Assembly: GCA_002946415.1 (NCBI GenBank)
Contig: NJPS01000054.1
Coordinates: forward strand, 992,001 to 1,056,000
DNA: 64,000 nucleotides
Reading direction: 5' to 3'
Source of the DNA: Rutstroemia sp. NJR-2017a BVV2
Taxonomy: Eukaryota; Ascomycota; Leotiomycetes; Helotiales; Rutstroemiaceae
The notes under the pieces are model-generated. The model had not been told where the DNA came from. It made no database searches and saw only the letters and a list, made by a program, of their open reading frames with translations. The translations under genes and the position numbers were made by a program. This document shows, in pieces, positions 24,080 through 34,913 of the stretch. How positions within the stretch are numbered: position 1 is the first letter of the stretch; every line of letters starts with the position of its first letter.

Positions 24080-27000
24080 ATGGTGCGCACGGGATTCTGC
24101 TACAGCTTATTGGATCCTTTCAAAACACTCAAGATGGTTGGTTTATCTGACGACGAGAGGGAGCGGGAAAGGATGAGAGTTAGGGATCTTTTGAGGTAAG
24201 TGGCGCTTCCAGTTTTTATTGGAGCTGGCTTAATTACGATCATGTAGATACTACACCCCAGATGAGTACAGATTAACTCGTCAGCGTGAGGAGGATGAAG
24301 CATACACCAAGCACAAGCAAAAATCCGAGGCGCAAGGGAACGATAGAGATGATAGGCCAAAGTGTGCTGAACCACCAACCGGGGGGCCTGATCCTGACAA
24401 ACTACTCAAACATGACCCTACTTTGACTGCATTTGCCCAACTGGGAGCCTTCAAGCTAAACGCTGAAAGGTCATATATCTCATTGATGGACACAGAAAAT
24501 CAGTACATCATAGCCGAAGCGACTAGAAGCACCTCTCTCTACGATCGCGACAAGTGCGATGAAGGCGACGAGATCTCCCTCGGCGCTCGAATTCTAGACG
24601 TGCATTGGGGTATTTGTCCGAACACTATTCGGGTTTTCACAGCCACGGACGACAGTAAACATATCTCTACACCTCTCGTCACTGCTAATTCGGAATGCTA
24701 TGTTATGAACGATCTCTCTGCAATAGAACAATTCAAGGACAAAGGATATATTTTGGGTTGGCCCTATATGAGGTTCTATGCAGAAGTTCCCATTCACAGT
24801 GAGTGATGATTTCATTGCCAGTTCCTCACACATGACGACTCTCCAAACGTGGGATTGGTTCACTTGCTTTTCATGTTACTTTTACCGTGTTCCCAATCCC
24901 TATCATTTTCGAGGGGTTTGGTTGAATTCTCTTTTGATTTCTTAGACCACTTGTGTTAAGCATTTAACCCCGTGGACGGCAAATGACACGAGTTTGGTCT
25001 TGCGCCGAATGCTGTTGTGGTAAGGTAGTACTTGTATTGTACCCCGCTAACTTTTGCCTCGTAATAGGTCCAACGGGACATGTCATCGGCACATATTGCG
25101 TAGTGGACAACAGACCACGCGATGGCCTCGACGCCAGAGGTTTAAAGATATTGAACGAAATAGCATCTGCCATTATGAGCCATCTCGATCTTGTTCATAA
25201 AAGACTACAACTTGAACTAGAAGAGAAAATGGTGAAAGGTCTTGGTCTATTTGTGAACGGGAAGTCCACTTTTCAGGACAATTTGAGCTCGAGAACGAAA
25301 GCCAACGGACTAATATCTACGAGCCTTTGGGAAGATGCAGAAGAATTTCAAACTCCCATGATATCTTCTCCTACCTCGAAAAATGGTGTGACCCCTTCAT
25401 CCACAAAGTATTCTAATGTGGTAGAACAATCGTTCCCATTTCCGGACATGACGAAACTTATGGAAAACGCCAGGCCATCTTTAAGTAGGTCTTCTTCCGT
25501 AGAGACTGCTTGTCAAGAATCAATTACTAGCACACGGATCAAGAGACTATTTTCCAGAGCCAGCTACCTCGTACTTGAGTCCATGGATCTTGATGGGGTC
25601 ATATTTTTTGATGCTTGTTTCCGCGACCCTGTGGTTGGGCCAAGCAAAAAAGCAGTCAATGGAAATACCTTTACTGGCCTCACACACCATACGCCCTTTG
25701 ATATTGACTGGAAAACCGATACAAGTATGGCCGCATCGAGCTCAATGGCGTTTTCAGTCGAGGATGTTGTGGATACTCCAGGCTCCGACCGCAAGCGCCC
25801 TTCGAAGCTCCTGACTAGCGATGTTCTTGGTTATGCTATTCGACAAGCTTCGGAGCCCACAGTCAGAACTCTGGCGCAATCTACTGTAAAGGGCTTAATG
25901 ACATGTTATAGTCAGGGTCGTATCTTTTTTTTCAATGACGATGGGTCTCTGGACCATAGCGCGGAGCCTTTCGAGACTTGTGAAGAGAGTCCCAAAAACA
26001 TCGGACCAGGGATTGATGTGGTAGCTGCATGGGCTAAACAGCTAAGCTATGTCTGCCCAGGGGCACGAGCAATCATTTTCTTCCCACTATGGGACCCGCA
26101 GAGAGAGTAAGCACCTCACCTCTTCTTGAATCTTTCCAAACACATCATAGAACAATCATGTCATCGACTCCACGACATATACCCAAGCTCTACCGACACT
26201 ATGATGACGGGACGAATGTTTTGCTTACCACAAATATAGTCAATGGTTTGCGGGGAGTTTTGCGTGGACGAAACGTCCGGTAAGGATTCTGAACGCACGA
26301 GATCTTAACTACCTCTCAGCTTTCGGTAGTTGCGTCATGACTGAAAAGTCTCGCCTTGATGCTGAACTCGCCGATCGCGCAAAGTCCGACTTCATCTCGG
26401 TAGTGTCTCATGAACTACGATCTCCTTTACACGGAGTCTTGGCAAACGCAGAGGCACTTCGCGATACATCCACGGGGCCCGAACAAGATGATATGATACG
26501 TTCAATAACTATCTGTGGCGAGGTCTTATTGGATACTATGGATCATATGTAAGTCCATGTCATAATAATCAAAGCAGACAGTACTGAAATATATCCAAGT
26601 CTGGATTATGCCAAGATAAGCAACAAGGAAAACTCGAAGGATACCACCAGGCAACTGGCTGGAAATGAAACAGACTTCGATTTATGCATGCTATGTGAAG
26701 ACATTGTCGAAGGTGTCTCAGCAGGGCAAAGTTTCCGACTCGGGTCAACATTCGAAGCACCTTTGTCGAATAAAACTCATCCAGACGATGGTCAAATTAT
26801 AGATATAAATGGAAAGCTGAACAACCACACTGGTGTTGTCGTTATTCTAACTATCGACTGGCAGGCCTCTTGGATCTTCAATTCGCAAATTAGCAGCTGG
26901 AGACGTATTCTGAACAATCTTTTTCAAAACTCGATCAAGTACACCAAGACTGGCTACATTCATGTTTGTCTAACAGCGCGTGTTTCCGACGGTAACATGA

Positions 27001-28752
27001 TCGCCTCGCTCTCAATAGTCGATTCTGGAAAAGGCATAACGAAGGACTTTCTGAAGTATGAGCTTTATACTCCCTTTGTTCAGGAAGACCCTATGTGCAT
27101 AGGCACAGGACTGGGACTCAGCATTGTTAAACAACTTATTCATGATCTCGATGGAACAATCGACGTGTCTAGTGAAGTTGGCGCCGGCACATGCGTGAAA
27201 GTGGAGATCCCAGTTTCTCCCAGAATATCTGCGCTCCAGCTAGACGATGCCCTCGTGGTACAGACAAGGAAACAATGCCGTGGGTTCTCCATGTGTCTTC
27301 TTGGATTTGAAAAATTCCCGGATTTAACAGAGATCCCAACCCAATATCGCTCTGTTTATGAGGGTCGAATGGTTGCAATCAAATCTTCCTTTATGACCTA
27401 TGCTGGCGACTGGTTTGGGATGATAATTCGCAAACCTTGTTCTTTGGCGTCTACAGATGCCTGTGTTTTCGTATGCTTGAAATCCAGCATTGGGTCTAGG
27501 GATCGGATCGAGCATAAACCTATGATTGTGTTCGAAGATGATACAAGAAAGGGTTGGACGCGAAAGGAAAAGGGTGTGTTTTTGTTGACGCAGCCGTAAG
27601 TATTTGTTTTCGTAACCGACCGAACATCTTCCAGAGCCGACTGTCCCCTTCAGATTTTATTCAAACTTCGAGGCCATTCACTCTCTAACACGTTCATAGT
27701 GTCGGGCCACATAAACTAGCCAGAGCTCTGGGCCACTGTATCGACTATCACAAATCATTGGCCTCCGCCCCAACAGCGATACCCCTGCCAGCGGTAGAAA
27801 TTTCTAAACCCACGCCCATCTTAACAATCGCCACTTCGAACGTGGTATACAATCCGACAGTTTTCCAGGCCGTGGATATAGATTCACCGAAGAGCATTGA
27901 TACCATCAAAGTAGTTACATCTGAGACTCGTGATGACGGAAAGCGACCCCGATTTGATTTGCGGCACATATCAAACGCATCGTCAAATACATTGGTAACA
28001 GAAGATACTAATGTATCTCCTACATGTCAAGAAATCGCCCAGGGGATGTTATTCGCGACAACACAGTCCATAAAGAATGAAAGATCAACTGAGAAACCAA
28101 AAAATGTCAGCCGGGAAGTGGCCGTTGAAAAGAAATCATCACGCACTGTTGTTCTCTTGGTCGAGGATAATATTATTAATCTAAAGGTAAGTCTGCTATC
28201 CCATGTTTCCGACTTCTATTCTAGATGCAAACTCTGACACGTTTAACCATTAGTTACTGGTCCATGGCATGAAAAAGGCAAAGGAAGAGCATGCAACCGC
28301 TTCTAATGGTCTCGAGGCATTTCAGAAATACAAAGAAGCGCCTGAAACTTTTAAAGTTATATTTATGGGTTTGTCTATCTTTTCCTTTAATTCCAACCGC
28401 CTCGGCTTTCCATCACATATGCCCTCCCGGTATATCGCCATTGAATGCCCCTCCTAACTCTCCTTCGAGCACTCCTAATATCAAATCCATACTTACTATG
28501 AAACCAGACATATCAATGCCGGTAATGGACGGTCTCGCCTCAACCCGCCACATACGGGAATTCGAATCGGAGAACTCGCTTCCTAGAGTGCGTATCGTAG
28601 TATTAACTTGCTTTGGCACAGAAGAACACCGTCGCGACGCTGCCTTGAGTGGGGTCGATATCTTCTTGACGAAACCGATTAGAATGGCAGGACTGAAGCC
28701 GATATTGGATCTGGATCCGGATGCGAGGGATGTTAATGCAGGGAATGGATGA
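24080..28752 (+). CDS. GAF-domain hybrid histidine kinase
   Basis: Eight exons: 24080-24195, 24248-24798, 25068-26106, 26240-26548, 26600-27595, 27700-28186, 28254-28368 and 28508-28752. Every junction keeps frame, giving 1,285 residues. An in-frame ATG at 24134 (MVGLSDDE) is an alternative start. Order: an N-terminal region with a GAF-like sensor (SYISLMDTENQYIIAEATRS, later PTGHVIGTYCVVDN), a linker, HisKA with the phosphoacceptor H626 in SHELRSPLHG, and a HATPase with N-box ILNNLFQNSIKYT, DSGKG and GTGLGLSIVKQL. The receiver domain has VEDN (D1160), phosphoacceptor D1205 in MDISMPVMDG and TKPI (K1260). The D1205 codon is split by the 28369-28507 intron. This fungal kinase class is soluble; its signal is generally unknown. 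It would pass phosphate to the Ypd1-type HPt protein encoded elsewhere. All catalytic residues are present. Confidence 0.93.
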
Positions 28753-30285
28753 GCTGGGTGAGTGGGATAATGCGGATTGTTGTTAAGTGAAAAATTATGA
28801 ACATATGGTTCCTGTTGCTTCGTTTGACTTTGATGGATGGCGTGCGGGTTTAGAATGCAGTCTTACGCGGATATGATGGACTGGTGGGATGTCGTGGACT
28901 CTTTATCAATTCCATGTAGTAGTAAATGCAAATCACATTACGGAATCCCGCTGATTAAGGGAATCGGATATAGTAAATAAAGACGGAGACGATAGCCTGC
29001 GGATGGGGTTTCGACCTTTGGGAAGCGAGTAGCTAGAAGGCATAGGAAAAGCAAGTCCTAACTCCAACACCGTCACGTGATGCTGCTTTGGCTCACAGTC
29101 GGGAAAGATCTGACGACAGTATCACTTGCAGGACCAAGGAGTAGAGTAGTGCTCCTCGAGTATGTATTTCGAGTATGTAACCAGAAATGACGCCACTATT
29201 CCTTGTAGAAGTTCAGAATTCGCATTCCAAAGTAGGCAGGCATTAACACAAACTCTCCGAAGCTCCAGGTGTCTAGCTGCCGATCTTGGCTCGACGCATA
29301 TCTAGACGTCAAAAGAAGAGACGTGCAGCATACGTGCAGCATTTGGCTTGAGAAGAGCAAGTTCTTCAGCATCAGATGATGTCTAGTTGTCGCAAATATG
29401 CTCTTGTCATGCAACAATTCCAAATTATAGCCAAGAATCTTCGATCTCTCCAAAAGCGCCATCCACTCCAAGCCAAGAGATATATTCCTTCATCCGAGGG
29501 TATATCACCTCCCAAGCCAGGACCAATCCGCAACCGGAGAACAACGCCCTGTCACGTGACCGGCGGTTCGCCACGCCCGAGGTTTTACGTCCTTTTCTCC
29601 TTTGGTCCAGAACGTCAAAGCTCCTGGAAGCTGACTACTACCCTTCCTGCTGTGCGACAATTCTCCGGTAAGCAAGGCGTCATACGACCCAGAACCCGAC
29701 AGAAACTTCCAACTTTCGTTCTCGACCTGCGTTTTATTTGTCGTCGACCTGCATATCTGTGTTCTCGACCGGCACATTTTCGTACGTCTCTTACAAAGCC
29801 GGACTCCCAAAGAGGAAATGTAAATCCGGGCCTGAGCTGGAGTAAAATCGGCGTTACATTCCCGGTCGGTTGGTCCCAGAAGGTTACTGTACAGTACAAC
29901 ACGCCGAGTTTCTTTCAACGTCATGAAAATTTTGTGATGCGTAGTGTCTTGGTATCGAACCGAGACCCCTTGTTTGTTGTCTAGCATTTTCTATTTCGAG
30001 AAAATGATTTGATATTGTATGCTAGGCATATGTTATGTGTCTAAGGGGTCTGGCGAATATAAATATTGGGTAGTTCCCTGGTGATGTGGTTGTTTGTCTT
30101 TTGTTCTGTGTGCACAAGCAACTCTCATATCTTCATACAATCCTCCTCTATATAACAGACAACTTTCTGTACACTCATACACACACCTCATCATCACATC
30201 TCTACAAGCAAATCACATTTCACCCACCCACCGCACGTTATATAAACCAACCAAACCCAGCATCACCACTACCACCACAAGCAAA
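28753..30285. other. Intergenic, promoter region of the 59-aa gene
   Basis: No recognisable gene. A 202-codon frame (29376-29984) overlaps two antisense frames of similar length and has no family signature. TATAAATA at 30058-30065 and a CA-rich leader at 30150-30285 belong to the next gene. Confidence 0.5.
30058..30065 (+). promoter_or_regulatory. TATA box upstream of the 59-aa gene
   Basis: TATAAATA lies 220 bp upstream of the ATG at 30286. A second element, CTATATAA, lies at 30148-30155. Pyrimidine- and CA-rich leader DNA follows. Confidence 0.5.
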
Positions 30286-30465
30286 ATGTCTTCAGCACCC
30301 CTCACCCAACGCGTCAAGTCCTTGTGGCACTCCTTCGTTAGCGGATGGTCAGTTTCCAAACCCGAGAGCGCAGTTTACGGGGATGGACCACAAGACTTCT
30401 TCCATACGCCTACAAGAACCGAAAGTCAAAGACTAGAGTGGGAACGCAGGATGACTAGAAGATAA
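30286..30465 (+). CDS. Small 59-residue hypothetical protein
   Basis: Single exon, 59 residues, basic at the C-terminus (ending RMTRR). It contains a central LWHSFVSGWSV segment and a DFFHTPTRTE segment, with no signal peptide or transmembrane helix evident. Support for a real gene: two TATA-like elements, about 130 bp of CA/CT-rich leader without complex features, and a start context of gcaaaATGTC. I do not recognise a family. The frame is open further upstream, but the leader composition and ATG context favour this start. The 3' flank (30466 on) is GC-richer and noncoding. Confidence 0.58.
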   Translation: MSSAPLTQRVKSLWHSFVSGWSVSKPESAVYGDGPQDFFHTPTRTESQRLEWERRMTRR

Positions 30466-31479
30466 ATTCTTTTTCTGCGAAGGATGGGACTGAAAGGGGG
30501 CGCAAGGTGTAGCTTGATGGGCAGGGTTGGGGATATGATGTGAGGGATTGGCGATCGGGCGGTTAGGAGACGGCAAGACATGGGCGATTAATGGAGGACG
30601 GTCGAGCGATGCGAAAACGGACGCACCAGCGGTAACCGGGATATGGAGCTATGGGTTGGGGATTGAAAGTTCAAGTAATACAGCAAGAGCGCAGACGTAA
30701 AAGGGAGAGCACTACTTTCAGGTGTTTTTTGGAATTCGGATACCACATACGCGCGAAAAGGATGATAACGGGATGAAAATCGATATCATCATGGCGTACA
30801 GATTGCGAGTTTGCGAATACGCCTGTCCATCGTTTATTCCTTTTTTAAACTTCCTATCCTTAGTTTGTTTAATTCATATTTTATCAATCTACGTAATTGT
30901 ACTTTCATCTCGCCACTCATTGATTTGATTTGCCTCCCGTCGACGTATTGTGTGAATACCTCATAATACAATTGACGTAATTCGAGAATGATTTGCAAGT
31001 GCGCATCACTTCCCCCTACAGTACAGTGCACGGTGCTGTCACTCCCAATTCATTGTCCCGTGTTTATATCGTCACAAATCTTCATTCCAATGATATTATT
31101 GCATCTTCTGTTCAATTTTCATCGCACCCCACTATACGCACATACATCTGTAGTTTTGACATATTACCCCCCTCGCTAGGTTCGATTAACTGATCTTCAA
31201 ATCATCCTCACCCCGTCTAGCCATTATTCTCTCCCTCCATTCTGTTTCGGTTTGGTTTTCGTTTCCGCTTTCCCGCTCGCGCCTTGTTGTGTTGTTGCTG
31301 TCTTCTGAATTGTACCCTTTTAACGACATCCTGGGACGAAAATACTTACTTAGCTATACTGATCTGATCCCCATTGTCATTCCTTGTTACTCCTCATCCC
31401 ATCCCCGTTCTCCATCCCCCATTTCAATGCACTCCCCTCCCGACTCAGTCCTAAGGTAAGAAAATAAAAGAAACCATAC
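30466..31479. other. Intergenic, convergent 3' flanks
   Basis: Between the 59-aa gene (+) and the Pro/Gly-rich gene (-). AT-rich from about 30830 with CT-rich DNA around 31200-31450. No gene or RNA recognised. Confidence 0.5.
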
Positions 31480-32097
31480 TCACAAAAACCCAAACAAGAA
31501 CCTCAACGTCGAAACCTCATTTCCTACTCCCTCACTCTTACCTTCTCCCCTGCCACTCCTCTTCCCCCTCCCCATTCCTCCTCCCATCCTCACCCTTCCC
31601 CCTTTCCCCCGCGCTGCTCCTCTCTTCCCCCCACCCGCACCCCTCAACGAATATCGATCCTTAGGAATAATAACCCAATCCAAATCCCATTCCTCCTCTT
31701 CCTCTTCCTCTTCCTCTTCCCCCTCTCTCCCCACACCATCCTCCCCCGTCCCTCTCCCCCTCGTATAAAATTCCGAAACCGTCAAATCGCGAAACACAGC
31801 TGGTCTTGGTCCTTTCCTCCTCTCCCCACTCCCTCGATCTCCCCCTCCCTCCTCCACCGCACCTGGAGATACCGCATTCTCGTTATGTTCGACACGCAGC
31901 CGCGAATCCGAGTCCACGAAATGGGCTGCGCGGAAGGGGCCGCTCGTCGGGGTATCGGTGTCGGTGTCGGGGGAGAGAGGCGCATGGTGGGGTGGGAGGT
32001 GGAGTGGGGTGGGTGGGGTGAGCGGCGGAGGGGTGATGTGCACCCAGGAGGGGGGTTTCGGACGAGGGCGGTTGAGTATTAGGGAGGGGGTTGGCAT
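31480..32097 (-). CDS. Pro/Gly/Arg-rich hypothetical protein
   Basis: Single open frame of 205 residues from ATG 32097. The first ~45 residues are Pro-rich with a DTDTDT run. A more ordinary middle follows (FRAAHFVDSDSRLRVEHNENAV, then VFRDLTVSEFYTRGRG), then a 10-Glu run, the short segment EWDLDWVIIPKDRYSLRG, and a Gly/Arg/Lys-rich tail. The mixed-composition islands look like genuine protein, but the low-complexity parts weaken the call. The 3' end could be extended by an unrecognised intron. No family recognised. The gene lies upstream of nothing conserved and is unlikely to be linked functionally to its neighbours. Confidence 0.45.
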   Translation of the reverse strand: MPTPSLILNRPRPKPPSWVHITPPPLTPPTPLHLPPHHAPLSPDTDTDTPTSGPFRAAHFVDSDSRLRVEHNENAVSPGAVEEGGGDRGSGERRKGPRPAVFRDLTVSEFYTRGRGTGEDGVGREGEEEEEEEEEEWDLDWVIIPKDRYSLRGAGGGKRGAARGKGGRVRMGGGMGRGKRSGRGEGKSEGVGNEVSTLRFLFGFL

Positions 32098-32774
32098 CTT
32101 TGTGTGTGTTGCGAGTAATTATATTAAGGGGATAATTTAGGAAGAGTAAGGTAGAGGGCTGATCAATGATGAGTTTGGGAATGGAGGTACGTGGGTGGTA
32201 GATTTTGGTAGTTATTGATTAAGTGCGAGGATTATGTTACTGAATTCTTTGTTGTGAATCACGAACTTGAAAGAGAGAGTCTTTGTTCGCTGGGAGCAAT
32301 AGACAATAGAGGATTTAAGGCATGAAAATGGGAGTTTGCGAAAGATGGGTTTCTTTGTTTGGGAGCACGAAGATATGGTTGCAGAATTGAGAAATATTTC
32401 TGGACTGCACGTATGATGGGAGGTTACTCATTGTCATATTAAGGAGAATGGACGGTAGATTTTCGGTGGTTGGTTGTACGTTCACTTGATTCACAAACTG
32501 CAGTAGATTAATAAAGGGAGAAAAAATAAAGAAACGTAATTCTATTTGGTGAAGAGCCGCGAGACGTCTTTGTGAATCAAGACCACAAGCAGTCCTAATG
32601 ATTAACGATGTGCCGGTTCTTTGAACGTCGAAAACTCAGCGAATAAGTAAATGATTTCCTTCCGTGTTGGCATAAGAGATAAGATTCATAAACACAATCT
32701 TTCGTGTCTAGGGACTAAGCGGTGTATTCGAATACACACCGTTGTGAACTAAACCTGCAAGCAGCCTCAACCAA
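32098..32774. other. Intergenic
   Basis: The stretch lies upstream of the Pro/Gly-rich gene and downstream of the first nucleoside-hydrolase-like gene (both minus). AT-rich; nothing else seen. Confidence 0.5.
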
Positions 32775-34076
32775 TTAGTTGTGTTCCAACTTCCGACCTC
32801 CATCGTGAAGCAAATGATATCCATGAGCAACAGCACTATATAAAGAACCCTTGATTAATGCCCTCAAAGTAGCAACCATCTTGTCTTTATTAATACCAGT
32901 CCCAAGAGGCAGCAAGTCTCCAGGAAAAGGCACAGCTGATTTCTTTTGGCCATCTTTAAGTTGTGGAGGCTCTGCCACCCCCACGACCCGACGATTTCCC
33001 CAAGCAACTGGTGTGGTGAGGACACCCAGCTTGTCGAGAACAGGTCCATCTAACGTACCCAGAGCCGCAAGAGCATCATACATAATGAAGCTGCAGTACG
33101 GTAAGATATCTCTTGGATCTTCAGGGCCTTCGCGCGCCAACTTTTCATTATCTTTGTGCTTATCTGCCCAACTGCATCTGTTCTTCAAGAACCATGCTTT
33201 ATCTGTCCAGCCAAACGCTAACTGCTCAGGTGGTCCACTAGCAGTTTCATAGAAGTGGAGGTCTTGCTCCTCCTGAACGAATTGAAGGTGAAGGCCTAAT
33301 GGATGCTCTGTTTCGGCAAACTCTTCCGTAATGCTCACAGGCACAGCTGCGCCAAAGGCGGCTGTCTTTTCGTAAACCACTGACGGAATATTCTTTTGCT
33401 CTCCAAGCAGCTTGTGGAATTTCTCAGCGGCTTCCAAGTTGAAAGCATTGTTCGCGGCATTGGTTTGGGGTGTCAGGACTCCGGAATGATATACATAGCC
33501 ACCCTGCAAAATAACCTTTTCCGTATTCTCGATAAAAAGTTTATTGTGGCTCACAAGCGTTCCATTTGGGAGTACTGTTTTGCCCTCAACGAACTCTGTG
33601 ATATCCTGTAAGCCTGAAATGAACAACAAAGTAATCTTTTGTTTCGATTTCTCTGCTTTTCGATAAAGCTCGAAATACAGCTCCGCTCCAGCCTTAAAAT
33701 TTGTTTCCTTGCCCATGAAGGATACTGTCTTCCCGTCGCTTCCATTGAATTCATAGTTCTTGACTGCGAGATTCTTCTTCGTGGCTGCCCTTGTTCCGAT
33801 AGCAACAGGCACACTCTCTAATCCGAGAGAATCGAGAGCGCCTCGAGCAAATTGTGCTCGTTCCTCCGCTGGATACAGATTTGCAACCACGCCTATAAGT
33901 TTGACAAATCCTAGCCGGTCAAGCTCCCCCAATAGGACCAATGCTGCGAGATCGTCGTAGTCTTTACCAATGTCCGAGGTCACGAGGACCGAGGGCACAT
34001 GATTTCTTGGTGCGCTAAAAATGGTCTGGTAAACCTGCTTTTCTTCGGGCGAAAGTTGCTGGGGAATGGTCGACAT
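32775..34076 (-). CDS. Inosine/uridine-preferring nucleoside hydrolase-like protein, copy 1
   Basis: Uninterrupted frame of 433 residues from ATG 34076. The frame is open further upstream, but only to a GTG, so this ATG is chosen. The nucleoside-hydrolase signature is near the N-terminus: TSDIGKDYDDLAAL, with D35, D39, D41 and D42, the Ca2+-binding Asp cluster of this fold. GVVANLYPAEERAQFARGAL, a LLFISGLQDITEFVEG strand and an ILQGGYV loop follow, as in hydrolase-like proteins. The C-terminal 150 residues are not typical of short bacterial enzymes. Classical members cleave the N-glycosidic bond of ribonucleosides; activity here is inferred, not certain, because the family is divergent. A paralogue lies about 840 bp upstream on the same strand (34914-36530), so the pair arose by tandem duplication. 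No signal peptide. Confidence 0.83.
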   Translation of the reverse strand: MSTIPQQLSPEEKQVYQTIFSAPRNHVPSVLVTSDIGKDYDDLAALVLLGELDRLGFVKLIGVVANLYPAEERAQFARGALDSLGLESVPVAIGTRAATKKNLAVKNYEFNGSDGKTVSFMGKETNFKAGAELYFELYRKAEKSKQKITLLFISGLQDITEFVEGKTVLPNGTLVSHNKLFIENTEKVILQGGYVYHSGVLTPQTNAANNAFNLEAAEKFHKLLGEQKNIPSVVYEKTAAFGAAVPVSITEEFAETEHPLGLHLQFVQEEQDLHFYETASGPPEQLAFGWTDKAWFLKNRCSWADKHKDNEKLAREGPEDPRDILPYCSFIMYDALAALGTLDGPVLDKLGVLTTPVAWGNRRVVGVAEPPQLKDGQKKSAVPFPGDLLPLGTGINKDKMVATLRALIKGSLYSAVAHGYHLLHDGGRKLEHN

Positions 34077-34913
34077 CGTGCTTTGGGGTGTCCACGAGGA
34101 TGACTGCTGAAGCTTTCGATGTGCTGATATTTCCAAAAAGAGCAGTGGACGCCAGGTAGATAGCAAGATGTTTGGGTTACAAAGGTTGCTGAACACAAGA
34201 TTCCGAGCAGGATATTATCTCTATAGATATATGTGTTGTTAAGCTATTATTCACCGTAGTATATTAAACAGTCATGTACTGAATACAAAGGAAGTGTTCC
34301 ATGAAGTCGACATTGCTGAATGGAGAGTTGATATTGGGTGATTCGATGAATAAAGGCTTTCAAATTCAATTGTGAGTCTGCAAATCGATTCAGTCGTATA
34401 CATATTTTTTGATCATCAAACCAACATATTGTTCTGCAGCCGTTTGTCACTGAATTTGATTTTGTCTCGAGCGCTCAAGTTGGTTGGGCATGAAACGGAA
34501 ACGTCGAGGCTTATGGTCGCACTTGGGTGTCATTATCAATCACTCCATTAACTCCAGGCACTTCATTTCTACCTGTTACTAACACCACCCCTCACCACCC
34601 TTCAACACCCCTCAGCCCCCTCAGCCCTTCTCCGGCACATCTGTTATCGCCATTCATGGCGCAGTTCACTCATCATGAAGATGAAGTAGAGCACAAAATC
34701 AATATTTCTTCACTACGGACATTCATATCATGACTCTAACTAATACATCTGCCGTCACTCCCTATATAAGGAATCAACAGAGGAAGCAAAGACAAAACAA
34801 AGGAAACAAAAACCAACAGGCAACAAACAAACAGTGCAACTACTTCTCCAAATCTCCAACCCAACTCCAACTTCATATCCCCACCGTTATAATTCCCAGT
34901 TTTAATTCCAAAA
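34077..34913. other. Spacer between the tandem nucleoside-hydrolase-like genes
   Basis: About 840 bp. Contains the promoter and leader of copy 1, with an AT-rich segment (tatctctatagatatat) near 34213-34230. Open frames here are low-complexity. Confidence 0.5.

Noticed and set aside
29376..29984. 202-codon open frame
   Set aside because: It overlaps two antisense frames of similar length, has no family motif or promoter signal, and its composition looks random.
34077..34196. N-terminal extension of nucleoside hydrolase-like copy 1
   Set aside because: The open frame reaches only a GTG at 34196; ATG 34076 is the first usable start.
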